Shown piece by piece: positions 10,230 through 21,490 of a stretch of 64,000 nucleotides of DNA. The notes under the pieces are model-generated. The model was not told where the DNA came from. It searched no databases and was given only the letters and a program-made list of their open reading frames with translations. This stretch comes from Undaria pinnatifida. Lineage: Eukaryota; Sar; Phaeophyceae; Laminariales; Alariaceae. Made by a program: the position numbers and the translations under genes. The stretch lies in assembly GCA_012845835.1 (NCBI GenBank), contig JABAKD010000016.1, positions 22,435,182 through 22,499,181 on the forward strand. The letters are read 5' to 3'. Position 1 is the stretch's first letter. Every line of letters starts with the position of its first letter.

Positions 10230-11102
10230 CTAGTGGCCATTCTTACGACCACGCTTTTTTGAAGGAAGGGTCGTGCCGGGAGACACGAAGTCGGCCGTTG
10301 CTTGCAAGTTGAGTAGGCCACCGGCCTGGACGAAGGCGTTAATTTGCTTCCAGGCTGGAACGGGCACCGGGGGCAAACTACCGATGTCGGGAGGGGAATC
10401 CCATTGGGCCCCGGCTGAAGTGGCGGCGTGGAAGACATCGCACGACCATTCCTTAAGGTCTTCATTTACCAAAGATATCATTCTTTCCCTATTTCCCGTG
10501 ATTTTGACGAGTCGGGGCCTCTCCCGGGTGTGTTGCCTCACGATTTCCACTCCCCGTTGCAACCCTTCGCGAAGTCTCGTGCAGCGTGCCAGACTTGCAT
10601 TGCTTTCGGCCCCCCTCACTACGATCATCACCACGTCTATGAAGATTTCCATCTGCTCGACGATAGACATATCCGTGGCGGGGTCGAGGGTAGGGCAGTC
10701 TGGCATAAAGTCACCCACATCGAAACCCGACATTTGCGCCATCTGTGCGGTGACTTCCCGGGTCGTGTTTGCTGTGTAGGATAACGCCTCCTTCAGCTCG
10801 TAGTGCTTCCCACCATGTACCGCAGGCTTCACTCCAGAGAGGACCCAGTATTTACGCACCGCGAGATTCCTCCACGCCAAGAAATTTTCGTTGGCCGCTA
10901 GCTCTATCTCCCGTTCCTTCTTGAATCGGTCGCTGTCGAATTCCGCCCGAGCTTGGGTGTTGGCCTCCACCTGAGTGGTCAGCTCCCGAATTACGTTTGT
11001 CAGGCTTTCCTCCTTGTCCAAGCACATCTCTAGGCGACGGGCAATCTTCGACATTTTTTCAGTCAGCTGCGTGTGGTCTTCGAGTTCCCCAGTGCTGGCC
11101 AT
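10230..11102 (-). CDS. Hypothetical protein, 290 residues, coiled coil and basic tail
   Basis: An uninterrupted frame from an ATG at 11102. It is open 20 codons further upstream, but that part is an Arg/Ser-rich echo of a short tandem repeat, so the ATG (MASTGELED) is preferred. Residues about 10-70 are rich in Glu, Lys and Leu with a heptad-like pattern and probably form a coiled coil. The middle is mixed helical. The C-terminus ends in KKRGRKNGH, which looks like a nuclear localisation signal. No catalytic motif or membrane segment is seen. It is one of the few intact long frames in the window, so it is likely a real, possibly expressed gene. A small accessory protein of a mobile element is one possibility, but nothing shows it. 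Confidence 0.55.
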   Translation of the reverse strand: MASTGELEDHTQLTEKMSKIARRLEMCLDKEESLTNVIRELTTQVEANTQARAEFDSDRFKKEREIELAANENFLAWRNLAVRKYWVLSGVKPAVHGGKHYELKEALSYTANTTREVTAQMAQMSGFDVGDFMPDCPTLDPATDMSIVEQMEIFIDVVMIVVRGAESNASLARCTRLREGLQRGVEIVRQHTRERPRLVKITGNRERMISLVNEDLKEWSCDVFHAATSAGAQWDSPPDIGSLPPVPVPAWKQINAFVQAGGLLNLQATADFVSPGTTLPSKKRGRKNGH

Positions 11103-11235
11103 TATGCTCCGTACGCTGCTCCGTACGCTCCTGCGTAACTTGGTTGCCACCTTTCGTAACACACGGCAGGGTCATATGGCCAAATCAAGTGGCAAAAACA
11201 TACTTGAAATGTTTGTTTTTTTCGATCGGTGGGTT

Positions 11236-11243
11236 TAAATACG
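11236..11243 (-). promoter_or_regulatory. TATA-like box upstream of the 10230-11102 gene
   Basis: Reading the minus strand, TATTTAAA lies about 135 bases before the preferred ATG at 11102 and about 75 before the upper limit of the open frame. It is the only TATA-like match in the first 200 bases. Weak evidence on its own. Confidence 0.25.
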
Positions 11244-11823
11244 TCATGTCGTTTCCATGAGCAATGTTTAAGGAATTTTAGCCAATGACTCATACAAAAC
11301 CACCATAAAAAACACAATCCTCATCATGAGACGAATCTGAAATAACTGACAAACCCATTGGGTCTTTACAACGTGTTTATTCTAACACCATGGACATCAA
11401 CGCAGTCCAGGTTTCGCCGATTTCTTCGACGACTGTCGCACTTGTGCCAACGTTTTGATTGTTTACGCATAGCAATCGTGCAGAGTAATAATCCCCTTGC
11501 CTGCTGCCTTGCTCGCACTATAGGGTGCGTGCCACGACCCTCGGTCATCACCAATAAATAGCAGGATATTCTGGCTGTGCTGGTGACATGCTCTTGTAAA
11601 AAGTATAACTTTTAGTTCGTATAGGCGGATAAGTGTTACACCAAGCACTACCTTGGCAGCAACGTCACCTAGATCCGGACGACGCCGAGTATTGCCACTA
11701 CACCAGGATTATTTCCTGTAGAGCAAGGGCCCTCAACAATACCGTGGCGTGCCAAAGTAATACAATCATCTATTGGTAGAAACCGCCTTACTCGTGGAGA
11801 GCGCGTTGAGAGCGCTACCTACG

Positions 11824-12300
11824 TTATGAGGCTTCCCCCAATGGGGTTCTCGAAGCAACCACCCTATAAAAGCCGAAGATTGATAGAGGTCGGGAACGGA
11901 ACCAAACAAATACACGTACCTGGTATGTTTTTTGTTGCGAGAGATTCTTTCGTAGGTGGTTCGGCTCATACTTAATGGTTGAGATTGGACATTGATCGCA
12001 GCAGCAAGGCAGTGACTGGTGGATCGCGTCAATGTCTGTAACTCGCGAACAGACAGCGTGCTGACGCCAGTAGATAGCCGGAAGCTGCTCGGTGAGGGAT
12101 TCCTGAATAATAAAACAATGTCGCAGCACAACGCGGTTTAAACAGCTCTTGCCCAAGCAGAGGTGGCTACGCCAAGTGGACACACGCAGGTAAGGTGCTA
12201 ATAGCAGACTGATGGAACACGCGAACAGACAGCGTGTTGTTGCTAGTAGCCTGGCCAGCAGCTGCTCGGCCAGGTGTTCATCATCATACAAGTAACGTTC
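11824..12300 (-). repeat. Direct repeat of about 70 bp, 174 bp apart
   Basis: Segments 12037-12105 and 12211-12285 share GCGAACAGACAGCGTG, then a TAGTAG/TAGATAG-like stretch, then GCTGCTCGG and GTG-TTC. A minus-strand frame of 155 codons spans both copies (11824-12291), so the duplication repeats a peptide within it. That frame has no ATG start and no known family, so I annotate the repeat rather than a gene. Confidence 0.5.
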
Positions 12301-12822
12301 GTTGAAGTGGTGCTGCGCTGTGCAGCACGAAAAATATCTAGCCGCTGTACTAACAGCGCTGGTTGATGAAGGAATTACGCTGGTGAAAACCTGCGGGGAC
12401 GTAAAAATATGACGAGCACTGCTTCCCTTCCCTCTCCCAAAATATCAAGCTCGAGGGAATTTCAAGGGTTGTTGCTTCCAAGTTCGAAGAACTTTTTCAA
12501 GGGTTTGTGCTTTGATCTCCAAAAGGGTAAAGGTTCGAATATATTTCAAGGGTTGTATATGATCGCCATTTACCGATCGGTACCGTTGAGTTCCGACTTA
12601 TTAAATCTGACCGTTGGAAATTTCGAGATGGATAAATACACGAAACAAGGAGTCGTAAGTTTACATGTGGGACGAAGAACCGACCTGACCTAAACACTCA
12701 ACCATAAGAAAATATGGCGCACATGGGTCCAAACTGAGCCCGACACAGCCGCCAGGAATAGAGTATATCCACATCCGTAGAACGCGATTAATCGTGTTAT
12801 GTTTACGTCGAATTGGAGCATC

Positions 12823-14350
12823 CTAGGGGCAGCGCGGCTCGGAACCGTACGCAACCCAACAAAATTCAGCATTGGTTGGTGGCCCAATTCTTCTGCATCC
12901 TGTGCTCTTGTCGACACCATTACTGTCGCCGGCAACCGCACCTTTCTCATTCCATTTCGTGAGATTAGCTTCCATCCTCATTATGAATGCTACGACATCC
13001 AGGTTTGGGGTGTTTGTACCGATTCGGAGGCGGGCCGCTCCGTCTAGCAAGGGGACCACCGCCTCATTGCGGTTGCAGTCGTTCAAGACACCAACCACTG
13101 ACCCTACCCTGTGGTACAGAAACATTATCAGACCTCGGTGATGGCTACGGGAGGCCGTGAGGTTGAGCGGGATCGGGTAGCCGAAGTCATACGTGGTAGT
13201 CGGCATGGTCCATAAGAGGGTCGCTTTGTTGGTCCTCATCATGTATGTCAAGTTAATGTGTTTTGGTGCACATACTGCATATCCTCGCGCCAACATGGTG
13301 TCCCGGACATATACCATAGTGCTTTGTCCGTCCTGTTTATATATATGGGTCGCAGGTATACTTTCTAACCTTACGTGGACAGATCTTCTCGTGAAGATTT
13401 GCATGAACCGTAGCAGTTTCGAAGGTGTTGGATATCGTGTCTTGTCGTACTTGAAGTTGTCGTGGAGCCTCCGTAGAATCTGGTGACAGAGAGGCGGGTA
13501 ATCATGTTTCCGGCTGACAAGTAATCACTGTCGACTTTCCGTTTCGCTTCCGAAGCACCTCTCATTGCCTTGAGGCACTTTTATCGCTACCGTCGCTTAG
13601 TTCGCTGCCGTCGAAAGTTGCCCCAACGTGGCCTGTCCTCCACGCTACGAAAAACAAGAAGAGAAGTTGCAAGTCGCGAGTCGAACCTGGGTTACCAAAC
13701 CCGTTTTAGGCGTCGGCGGCATTACTCCAAACCCTCATTTATATAGATATGTACGTGGCGTCTAATCTACTATGATTGGGTCACCGTGGGCCTGCGGGGA
13801 ACAGCCTCAGTCGCACTTCATCAATATACACTTTTGTTTCTCCTCGGATAGAACTCCGGATATCGTGACTTCTTTCTCCGCGCGCCACCCTATTCCCAAG
13901 CCTCCGGGGTTATATATCATGCTGGCATAATGCAGTACGTAGTACGCCGGGGTGTAGGCGAGTAAGGCTCGACCACGAGGAGAGGAATCTCGGCACCCGT
14001 GCCGGCATCATGGTGGGAGAAAAGAAGGTGATGTAGAAAGGTACATGTGTATAAATTGAAGTACGTAACTGACATAGGGGCCTTGCCACGTGGTCATATC
14101 TTTGGTCCAAAGCCACGCTCAGACACCAATTTTTTGTACCCTTTCGGGAGCAATGAGGTTCACCGCATCTCCGAAGATGCTACCGTCACAAACACCAATG
14201 CCACATATTACATCAGACATGTCCGCAAGCCTTGGCCAACAAAGCTTACTATTATAAGAGCAGTTCCAATTTGCGATACGCACGAACACTTCGTAAGACG
14301 TCAACGCATTTAATATTGAACAGCCCTGATAAAATTTGCACGAGCGCATA
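12823..14350 (-). pseudogene. Decayed or intron-split coding region, family unknown
   Basis: The strongest part is a minus-strand frame from about 13514 to 12823, with a possible ATG at 13404, including VVGVLNDCNRNEAVVPLLDG and LRIGTNTPNLDVVAFIMRME. Upstream, frames at 13565-13490, 14010-13840 (YNPGGLGIGWRAEKEVTISG) and 14349-14119 (SIFGDAVNLIAPERVQKIG) are also protein-like and on the same strand, but in different frames. Either several short introns or several indels separate them. Total about 400-470 codons. No domain recognised. A Trp- and Tyr-containing, beta-rich composition is visible, but I draw no function from it. Confidence 0.4.
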
Positions 14351-15251
14351 TTAGGTGTATAGAGTAATGTAAGTACACCAGCTAGACTATGTAGGCGCCA
14401 TCGCCGGCACAGCGTCCCGGTGTTTGAGCGGTGGATGATGAATGAAAAATCGTAGAATAATCGCTGGGCGAGGAAAGTCTGTGGTCTCAGCTTTTCTGCA
14501 TCAGAAAATGGACGTTTTCGGGTCGCAAGACCGGTTTGTGCATCTTGTAGACACGAAACCGGTGTGTTTTCAGGCGTCCACTTTCGAATATTGTTTTTGG
14601 GGTCGGCCTGAAACCTGAAGAGGGGGTGCAGTTTGGGGTAGATTTATTACCCGAAAATGGCATCCGCATTAGGTTTTCCACATACTATTGGCGACAGCAA
14701 GGGCAGTAACAAGCCGAAAAAAGTAATATCGCTGTATTCATTCATGCACGTAGAAGCAATGCTGTGTTAATTGCAGCAAAAAGGGTAGAAGTAGCAGTAG
14801 CGCAAGATAAGTGACCCGCAGTCAGAAAATTTGCAATATTGAGACCTTTACACAATCAAGATGGAAACAATGATGTACTAATAGTTGAGGTCTGGGACCG
14901 CCGTGTATTTTTAAACAGGGTCGGTCAGTCTGTTTTGTTTAATTCATTTCGCGCCCCATGGGCAGGTGCGACACAGATACTGCTTGTCTGTGACGCCGCT
15001 CCGCCGCCGATGAATGGATATCACGTCTTGCCTTCCTATGTCAGGAGGGACTTCTCGATTTTTTTTTGCCTGTTTCCTGCAACAAACTCTCCGTTTTTTG
15101 CTCCATTCGTGTTGTTTTGTTCTTGTGGCCGTTTTACTCTCTCTCCGCCAACTTGTTTGCCCGTGAGGGACGGAGAGGGGGCCATATAAAGCGGTTGGGC
15201 ATCGATCGCTACAAATGGAACCAACTAATGTAGAGAGATACTGCGTAACGA
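14351..15251. other. No gene recognised
   Basis: A plus-strand frame of 116 codons (14839-15189) is open, but its second half is low-complexity Phe/Pro/Ser-rich. I do not consider it a gene. Nothing else recognised. Confidence 0.35.
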
Positions 15252-16165
15252 TTATTATAAAAATTAAAATACACTCCAGCTGTGATATCGAAGATTTTGG
15301 CGAAACTCATCTTTGCAAGCTGTGTGTGATACTCCGATCGCACGTATTACGGGTTGTGTGTCCTCATTAAGGATATAGGTCGGCGACTCCCCTTACAGCT
15401 ACAGTGTAGCTATCAGGGTCAACAGGGTGATTTTAGTCAGTCTGTGCGCGGAAACTATACAACCCCGTTTCTGAGGGAGGCAAAATCTGACAGCTGTGAA
15501 AGGAAATGCATCAGTTTATCATATGAATCCTGTAAGTCGAATATCCGGTGAGGGGAAGGCAATTTTTTTAAGGACGTGGGGGGCTGATTTTGATCAAAAG
15601 GGGGGCGGGAGGCGGAGGGGACGGGTGGGGCAGGTCAATTTGTGCGTGGAAAATATATACCATGGAATATTTTTTGTGGGGGAGGGAGGGGGAATGTGGC
15701 GGGAGGGGGCGGGGGCGGGGCGGGGGGGGGGGGGGGCTTAGGTCGCATAGATGTAGGGGTTTGTTATACGCGTGGTGCTAGGTCTAGGCGAGGGTGCGGG
15801 TGGTGGGGAAGGAGGGGGCGTTCGGGGCGGGGTTGGGTGGGAATTGCAGCAGCGGCATGGACGGCTTTGAAACGATAACGAGGCGATATCCAGGGCGTGG
15901 AAGTGTTTATTACTCTGGCGGATTTCGATAGTAGGTGGGGCGTTTAAGCAAGAGCAAGCGAGGAGAGAAGAAAAAAAAAAGGCGGGGGGGGGGGGGGAGG
16001 GGGGGGTTTAAGAGGTTTAGGTCACACACAATATTAAAATCAAGGATTTAGTCGACAGTACAATCATGTAGATACCATTATTTTCTGACATCGCTAACTT
16101 TTAGAAAGAGATGCAAACTGCCAAATACAACAGGCGTGGTGATGTGGTCATGCAATGTCATATTA
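15252..16165 (+). repeat. Repeat family R1, copy 1
   Basis: R1 has three parts. A conserved 5' block of about 300 bp begins near ACTCCAGCTGTGA, contains CTCATCTTTGCAAGCTGTGT, GATACTCCGATCGC, CGGCGACTCCCCTT and GGTCAACAGGGTGA, and ends near AAATCTGACAGCTGTG. A G-rich middle contains long guanine tracts (here about 15700-15740). A 3' block contains GTGCTAGGTCTAGGCGA, GGCATGGACGGCT and GTGGGGCGTTTAAGCAAGAG. This copy extends to ACAGGCGTGGTGATGTGGTC at about 16130-16160, shared with 51464-51500. The 5' block is very similar among copies at 15.3, 20.9, 31.7 and 49.9 kb, implying recent spread. No transposition protein found; family unidentified. Confidence 0.75.
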
Positions 16166-17631
16166 TACCACAGCTATACATCCATTCGAATCCCAGGCGG
16201 GCTGCTCTTTGTTGGATGTGACTGTTGGAGGTGTTGTTTCGTTTCGTTTTGTTGTCTGCTGTTGTTGGTCTTGCCGTTTAGACTTTTTTTTCTTCTATTC
16301 TTTGCTTGTTCATTCTGCCACGACATATCTAGACGGAAAAATTTCAGGCATTTACCGCTCACTGACGTGGAGGTACTAGGGCCTAGCGTAGAAAGCCCGC
16401 CGCAGATGGCGTTGATCCTGTTTGGAATCCCGAAACGGATTGAAGCCAATTTCAAGCATTGTTCCCAAAGCCGTGGGTCGGGAGTATGAAATGGATAAGT
16501 CGGCGACCAGAGATAAGGCATGTGTGTTACATGGCTCGTGCTCTCATCACCCTATTGGGGCAGAGTATTTATTTGTGGCAGAACCGAGGGTATCTTTCAC
16601 CTTGGCGGCGAGTATTGTGCCCAACCGGTACGCCTTTCATAGGTAAGCAGCAAAAGCAGAGCCCCGGTGTCTCGGTGCATGATATTACTACCACTCTGCG
16701 GTGATACCGGTACTCTGACTATAGTAACTGGGCTGTGCGTTATTGCTATAAAAAGCTTAACGTCTTCGTTGTTTTGTTGCACAACAGCCGTACTTCTGCA
16801 AAGTCAGCATTCACATGTATAATGTGGAGCACTCCCTCGCATGGTTGTACAGAACTACATTTTCTCTCGCTCGAACGCCCTGCCAGATAAATCCCCAGGG
16901 CATTCACCCGACAATTTGAAAGGAGGGGCGTTTACCGCATCGCCGGGGGGCGCTCTTCGTGGTTTTGTTGTTTGGTTGGTAGGGGGAGTTTACCACACAA
17001 TATGTTCGTTTTAGTCGACAAACAGCGACCCGGGGCGTTTTCTTCGTGCCAAGTGTTTGAGGAAACTATGACCACGGTGAGTTTGAACTGGGCGTGCTTG
17101 CGTCCTGTTGTTCTGCTATGCTGTGGGCCATGAATGGTCCATGGTTCCTCATGTCAACATGAGGCAACTTCCGCAGCTTCTCGAGTATCGGTAATTGGCA
17201 GTCAACACCACCAGGTATGAAACACTCAACTACGACACAGCAATTCACACTTGCCCCATTTTTTATGTTGAACTTGTTCCACTTGATATATCAACTCGAA
17301 TTTGTGGCGGCGTGCCCGCTTCAGGCGTTTGCGAATGTAGGATTTTTGATGTATTGCCGTGGGTGTAGCCATGCGGGTCGCTCTTTTCATCGCAAAATCA
17401 CCAGATATCTTTACACGTGCAGGTGTTGGTATGTACCTACGAACAAGAATGTTTGCTCAAGTCGGGTGTGCTGGATGTCGATCGGCATGCACTTGTACAA
17501 CCCAAACACTTATAAAGCGAGGCTTACACGGTGGCTGTGTATTTTGTTCGTGCCCTCGACTTTGGTTTTCAGTTACATATACATGTATACCAGGTATACA
17601 ACAGAAACTGCGATAGACCTTCGTGTTATAT
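16166..17631. other. No confident gene; weak frame at 17217-17636
   Basis: An ATG-led frame at 17217-17636 (139 codons) is hydrophobic and Cys/Tyr-rich. A second frame overlaps it on the same strand (17359-17616), and neither is convincing. The motif CCAGGTAT occurs at 17211 and 17588, just before the next R1 copy. Confidence 0.3.
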
Positions 17632-18505
17632 CATAAAAAATACAAATGCACTCCAGCTGTGAGAGCGAAGATTTGATCGAAACTCATCTTTGCAAGCTGC
17701 GTGTGATACTCCGGTCGCACGTATTGCGGGTTGTGTGTTCTCATTAACGATATAGGTCGGCGACTACCGTAGGAACTACAGTGCAGCTTGTACCATCGTC
17801 AACAGGTTAATCAGTCTGTGCGCGGAAGCTGTACAACCCGTCTTTGAGGGGGACAAAATCTGACAGCTGTGGAAGGAAACGCATCAGTGTATCAAGTGTG
17901 TCCCAAGTCGTATAACCGGTGAGGGGAGGGCGGAGTTTGAAAGGGCGTGGGAGGCTCGGTCTAAACAAGAGGGAGCGGCGGGGCGGGGCGGACGGACGTG
18001 CGTGGAAAATATAAATCCTTCAAGGGAAAAAATATGACTGTTTTGGACTGAATGCACAAGTTTGTCATGTATATCCTGTAAGTCGTATAACCGATGAGGA
18101 GAAGGCGGATTGTTCAAGGGGGTGCTGTGGGGGAGAGGGGTTGAGGGGTTGGGGCAAAAGGGTTTTTAACAGCTTTAGGTTGCACAGATGTATGAGTTTC
18201 CTACACCCGTGGTGCTAGGTCTAGGCGATGGTGCGGGGGTTGTGGGGAAGAAGGGGGCGTTGGGGGGGGGGGGGGGATGACTTGGATCAGCGGCATGGAT
18301 GGCTCTCGAAAGATAATGCAAGGTGATATTAACTGCGTGGAAGTATTTATTACATTGTCAGATTTAGATGTCATATGGGGTGTTTGAGCAAAAGAGGGAG
18401 CGGGGGAAAAGGGAGGGGGTGGAGGGGGGGGGTGAAGGGGGGTTGGGGGGGGGGGGGGTCAACGCGATCGTGCGGGTGGTGGGGAAGGAGGGGGCGTTGG
18501 GTGGG
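17632..18505 (+). repeat. Repeat family R1, copy 2
   Basis: Contains the 5' block starting near CACTCCAGCTGTGAG, a somewhat diverged middle, and the 3' block with GTGCTAGGTCTAGGCGATGG, followed by guanine tracts at 18258-18275 and 18420-18460. Parts of the 3' block are duplicated (the unit GTGGGGAAG-AGGGGGCGTTGG appears twice). Confidence 0.7.
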
Positions 18506-18659
18506 GGGTATACAGTAATACAACAGTATGGTTGTCTCAACACGTTGTTTCTACCCAACCTTTTTTCTGATTTAAAAACGATGATACATTTCACATCGCG
18601 TCTCGTGCCGGCCTACTTTATTAATGTCATGTCAATGCCGTCTTTAGTTAGTTTAGAGG

Positions 18660-18980
18660 GTCTGTTATTATCACGTTTTTTTTTCTATTTTCCTTTAATT
18701 TGCTTCATTTTGTAGTGTCTTTTTTGGTCCTTAATTTCGTTTCCTTTTTTGTATATTTTTGTAGTATTTTCTTTCCTTCCTTTCTCTTCCTTTTTTTTCT
18801 TTTCTACATTTTTTTTCTGATTGGCTCGAGTCTTACATGGATATGCGTAGTGATAGGTACTACCTGTAATATACACGTGGTAGTCTTCAAGGGGTAGCAA
18901 GCGGTACACCAGGTAGTCGGTTATTTCAGGCGCGAGTAGTGAGACGTATGTACACCAGTACGGACCTGGCACTTAGAAGG
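18660..18980 (+). repeat. Dispersed repeat R3, copy 1 (polypyrimidine tract)
   Basis: A C/T-only tract of about 120 bases is followed by a conserved segment (TACACGTGGTAGTC, CAAGCGGT, GCGAGTAGTG, GTACACCAGTA, ACCTGGCAC). The same order occurs at 20215-20465 with matching landmarks (TGTACGTGGGAGT, CCAAACGGT, GCAAGTAGTG, GTACCAGTA, ACCTGACAC). Confidence 0.55.
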
Positions 18981-19079
18981 CTGACTCCCGACTTCAATTT
19001 TTGTATGTGTTTGGCGGAGGCATGGATTGCGTCAGCTGTGACATATTCGTGTACCACCTTCGGTTTGTGTGTGTTTTTC

Positions 19080-19175
19080 TCTGGGGTATTACTCAGCTCC
19101 AAAGTGACTGGACCCTGTCCTGTGACCGCGGACTTGATTATTATGCGAGTTAATGTGAGAACTCCAACAATGTCA
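19080..19175 (+). repeat. Short repeat R4 with AAC-type tail, copy
   Basis: Shares CTGGGGTATTA, CCTGTGACC-CGGACTTGATTAT, GCGAGTTAATGTGAGAAC with 21375-21490 and 30098-30152, and on the minus strand with about 22010-22095 and 32610-32650. The copies end in AAC or CAA trinucleotide runs, as expected of a retroposed 3' end. Confidence 0.6.
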
Positions 19176-19337
19176 GACAATCCTACTTTCTTGGTTGACG
19201 ACGCCACAACAGCACAACAGAGTGCGCCGAAGCACCGAGGGGTCTGTGCAACAGTCGCAGTTAACGGTTTGAGTAAATACCATTCTGTGTACATGTTTAC
19301 GTAGTTGATATGTAACACTTTCGGACCAATGAGGAAC

Positions 19338-19592
19338 CTATTTCGATATTTCCAAGTTTTTATTTAATTGTGGAACTGAACCAAAATGTGTGGTGAACGA
19401 ATTTTCGAAGTATACCGTCGCGGCATTCAGATCCAGGTATATTGCTGTTGCAGGCAGAAATCCTTCTCCTGGGTAAATAAAGCCAGCAGAGTCAAACCAC
19501 CTACGAGCTAAGCCAAGAAAGACCGTGCAATGACAGGAAATAGACCACCCCTCCACCGTCCTGTTAATGACACCGTATTGTTGATGGATCAA
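19338..19592 (-). CDS. Possible hypothetical exon, 84 codons
   Basis: A minus-strand frame with protein-like composition in its second half (FIYPGEGFLPATAIYLDLNA). It has no good start, and the upstream frame at 19945-19691 is only partly protein-like. Could be an exon or chance. Confidence 0.2.
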   Translation of the reverse strand: MIHQQYGVINRTVEGWSISCHCTVFLGLARRWFDSAGFIYPGEGFLPATAIYLDLNAATVYFENSFTTHFGSVPQLNKNLEISK

Positions 19593-20214
19593 AGGAGACG
19601 TGTCTTGCCAGGTTCATTATTTTATGATTTTTTGCGATGAACGAAAATGAGACAATAAATTGATTTCGACTGAGACTTCTCGGTCAAAAACTACGAAATA
19701 CGCCACTCAAGGTGTAGTTTCGCACGGGTTTCACTAATAATTGGTACATATACAGCTCGACAATCGTGAAATTGAAACGCGCATCTCGGTACTTGTAAGC
19801 ACAAAATATTTGCGCATACAAATTGTGATGTCACGGTAACACTTGACGTCTGGTTTGTTGATATCTTGTGACGATCAGTTGACGAATGGAGCAATAAAAA
19901 CTGACGACGATCTTCTCTTTGTTGTGTTATTTTCATGTCTGACACAGAAACTATTACCTCAAGACGGTTTCAGGAAGATAGCACATCAGAGCTGTGACTC
20001 GGCACGACTTACCTGCCCAAGAGGCTGAGGTATATCCAAGTCTGGACATCATCGTCCTGACGCTTAGGGGCCTTTCAATGGCCGTCAAAAGTTAGCGCAA
20101 CGCCGCCCTGACTTCATCGCCTTGTTACATTTCCTCCCCGATGCCATTGACGCATTTACTTGATGACCTCTATGGGCCCAGTGCCGACTTCAATCAGTGC
20201 ATAGGGTTTGCTTG

Positions 20215-20465
20215 AATTATTTGTTTCCACTCTCCTTACTTTGCTTCGTCTTCTTATCTTTTTTTTTCTTTCCTTTTTTCCTTTCTATGTTCGTCTTTTT
20301 TTTCCAAATGACTTGGGCACAACGTGCGTATGATTAATGAGGTACCACGCGCGTGATATATGTACGTGGGAGTATCGTTTGGGTGCCAAACGGTGTATTT
20401 GACGCAAGTAGTGCACCGTATGTACCAGTATAGCCTATGTACCTGACACTTTTTTCTTTTCAAAC
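20215..20465 (+). repeat. Dispersed repeat R3, copy 2
   Basis: A polypyrimidine tract (20225-20310) followed by the conserved segment described for 18660-18980. It is followed immediately by an antisense SINE. Confidence 0.55.
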
Positions 20466-20474
20466 AACTTTACT

Positions 20475-20735
20475 TGTCAGCTCCTGGTCAAGCCGTGGTC
20501 ACAGGTGTCGTCCCTTCTTCCCCCCGGTTCTTGCCTTTAATCTTTATCGCGCATAGGGTTCAGCAACCCACTGCTCGTCTATTCTTCATCGAGTGTTGCC
20601 CACTGCTCGTCGATGTTTCATCGAGTGATGTTTCATCGAGTGTTGCTAACCCACGCTCTCGCGCTTTCTCCGCAAGACAATTTGTGCACAAGAAAAATTC
20701 CCCACGAATATATACGAGTATGCACTCGGAGGGCA
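20475..20735 (-). mobile_element. tRNA-derived SINE, antisense, head truncated
   Basis: Matches the body and 3' part of the SINE whose full sense copy lies at 33468-33771 (landmarks in plus orientation: GCCGTGGTCACAGGTGTCGT, CCGGTTCTTGCC, ATCGAGTGTTGCTAAC, CAATTTGTGCACAAGAAAAA, GAGTATGCACTCGG). It stops before the tRNA-like head. A 14-bp unit around GATGTTTCATCGAG is repeated locally. Confidence 0.7.
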
Positions 20736-20779
20736 TCATTTGCGCCTGCTATGGTATACCAGGTATGCGTTTATGTATA

Positions 20780-21345
20780 TGATAAAAATATAAACACACT
20801 ACACCTGTGAGATCGAGGATATCGTCGAAACTCATCTTTTCAAACTGTGTGTGATACTCCGATCGCGCGTACTACTGGTTGTGTGTCCTCGTTGGTCGGC
20901 GACTCCCCTGCGAACTGTATTGTAGCTTGTATCTGTATAACATGAAAATTTAAATTACTCTCCAGCTGTGATATCGAATATTTTGTCGAAACTCATCTTT
21001 GCAAGCTGTGTGTGATACTCCGATCGCGCGTGTTACGGGTCGTGTGTCCTTAGGTCGACGACTCCCCTTGCAACTACAGCAGTGTGTAGCTATCAGGGTC
21101 AACAGGGTGATGTTAGTCAGTCTGTGCGCGGAAACTATAAAACCCGTTTCTGAGGGGGACAAAATCTGACAGCTGTGGAGGGAAATGCATCAGTTTATCA
21201 AGTGAATCCTGTAAGTCAAATAACCGGTGATGGGAGGGCGGAGTTTTGGAGGACGTGGGGGCCTGGGTTTGATCAAGAGGGAGCGGGGGTAGAGGGGGGG
21301 GGGGCGGGCGGGGCAGCTCTATCTGTGCGTGGAAACTGTATATCC
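20780..21345 (+). repeat. Repeat family R1, two 5' blocks in tandem
   Basis: A short R1 start (20780-20935, diverged and deleted in the middle) is followed by a second R1 start at about 20940 with the complete 5' block and the beginning of the G-rich middle (to about 21345). The repeated start shows that the 5' end of R1 is a defined boundary near TAAATTACACTCCAGCTGTG. Confidence 0.7.
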
Positions 21346-21374
21346 TACCGGTACCGCTTTTGTTTTCATTTGTG

Positions 21375-21490
21375 ATTCTTCCTGGGGTATTATTCCCTTT
21401 CAGAGTAGCTGGAGGCTGTCCTCCTGTGACCACGAACTTGATTATGGGACTTGATGCGAGAACAACAACAACAACAGCAACGACATAAAA
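21375..21490 (+). repeat. Short repeat R4 with (AAC)n tail, copy
   Basis: Contains CTGGGGTATTAT, CTGTGACCACGAACTTGATTAT, GATGCGAGAACAACAACAACAAC. The trinucleotide tail is five to six units long. Confidence 0.6.

Noticed and set aside
13665-13735. GGTTCGACTC B-box-like sequence on the minus strand
   Set aside because: The T-stem does not pair and the anticodon arm is not formed; likely chance.
15496-15878. Several overlapping glycine-rich open frames
   Set aside because: They are produced by the guanine tracts of R1 and shift frame at every tract; no protein is plausible.
18664-18972. Lysine-rich minus-strand frame and Phe-rich plus-strand frame
   Set aside because: Both follow from the polypyrimidine tract of repeat R3.
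18926-19318. Opposed open frames of about 120-130 codons on both strands
   Set aside because: They overlap R3 and R4 repeats and neither strand shows a conserved domain or clear coding bias.
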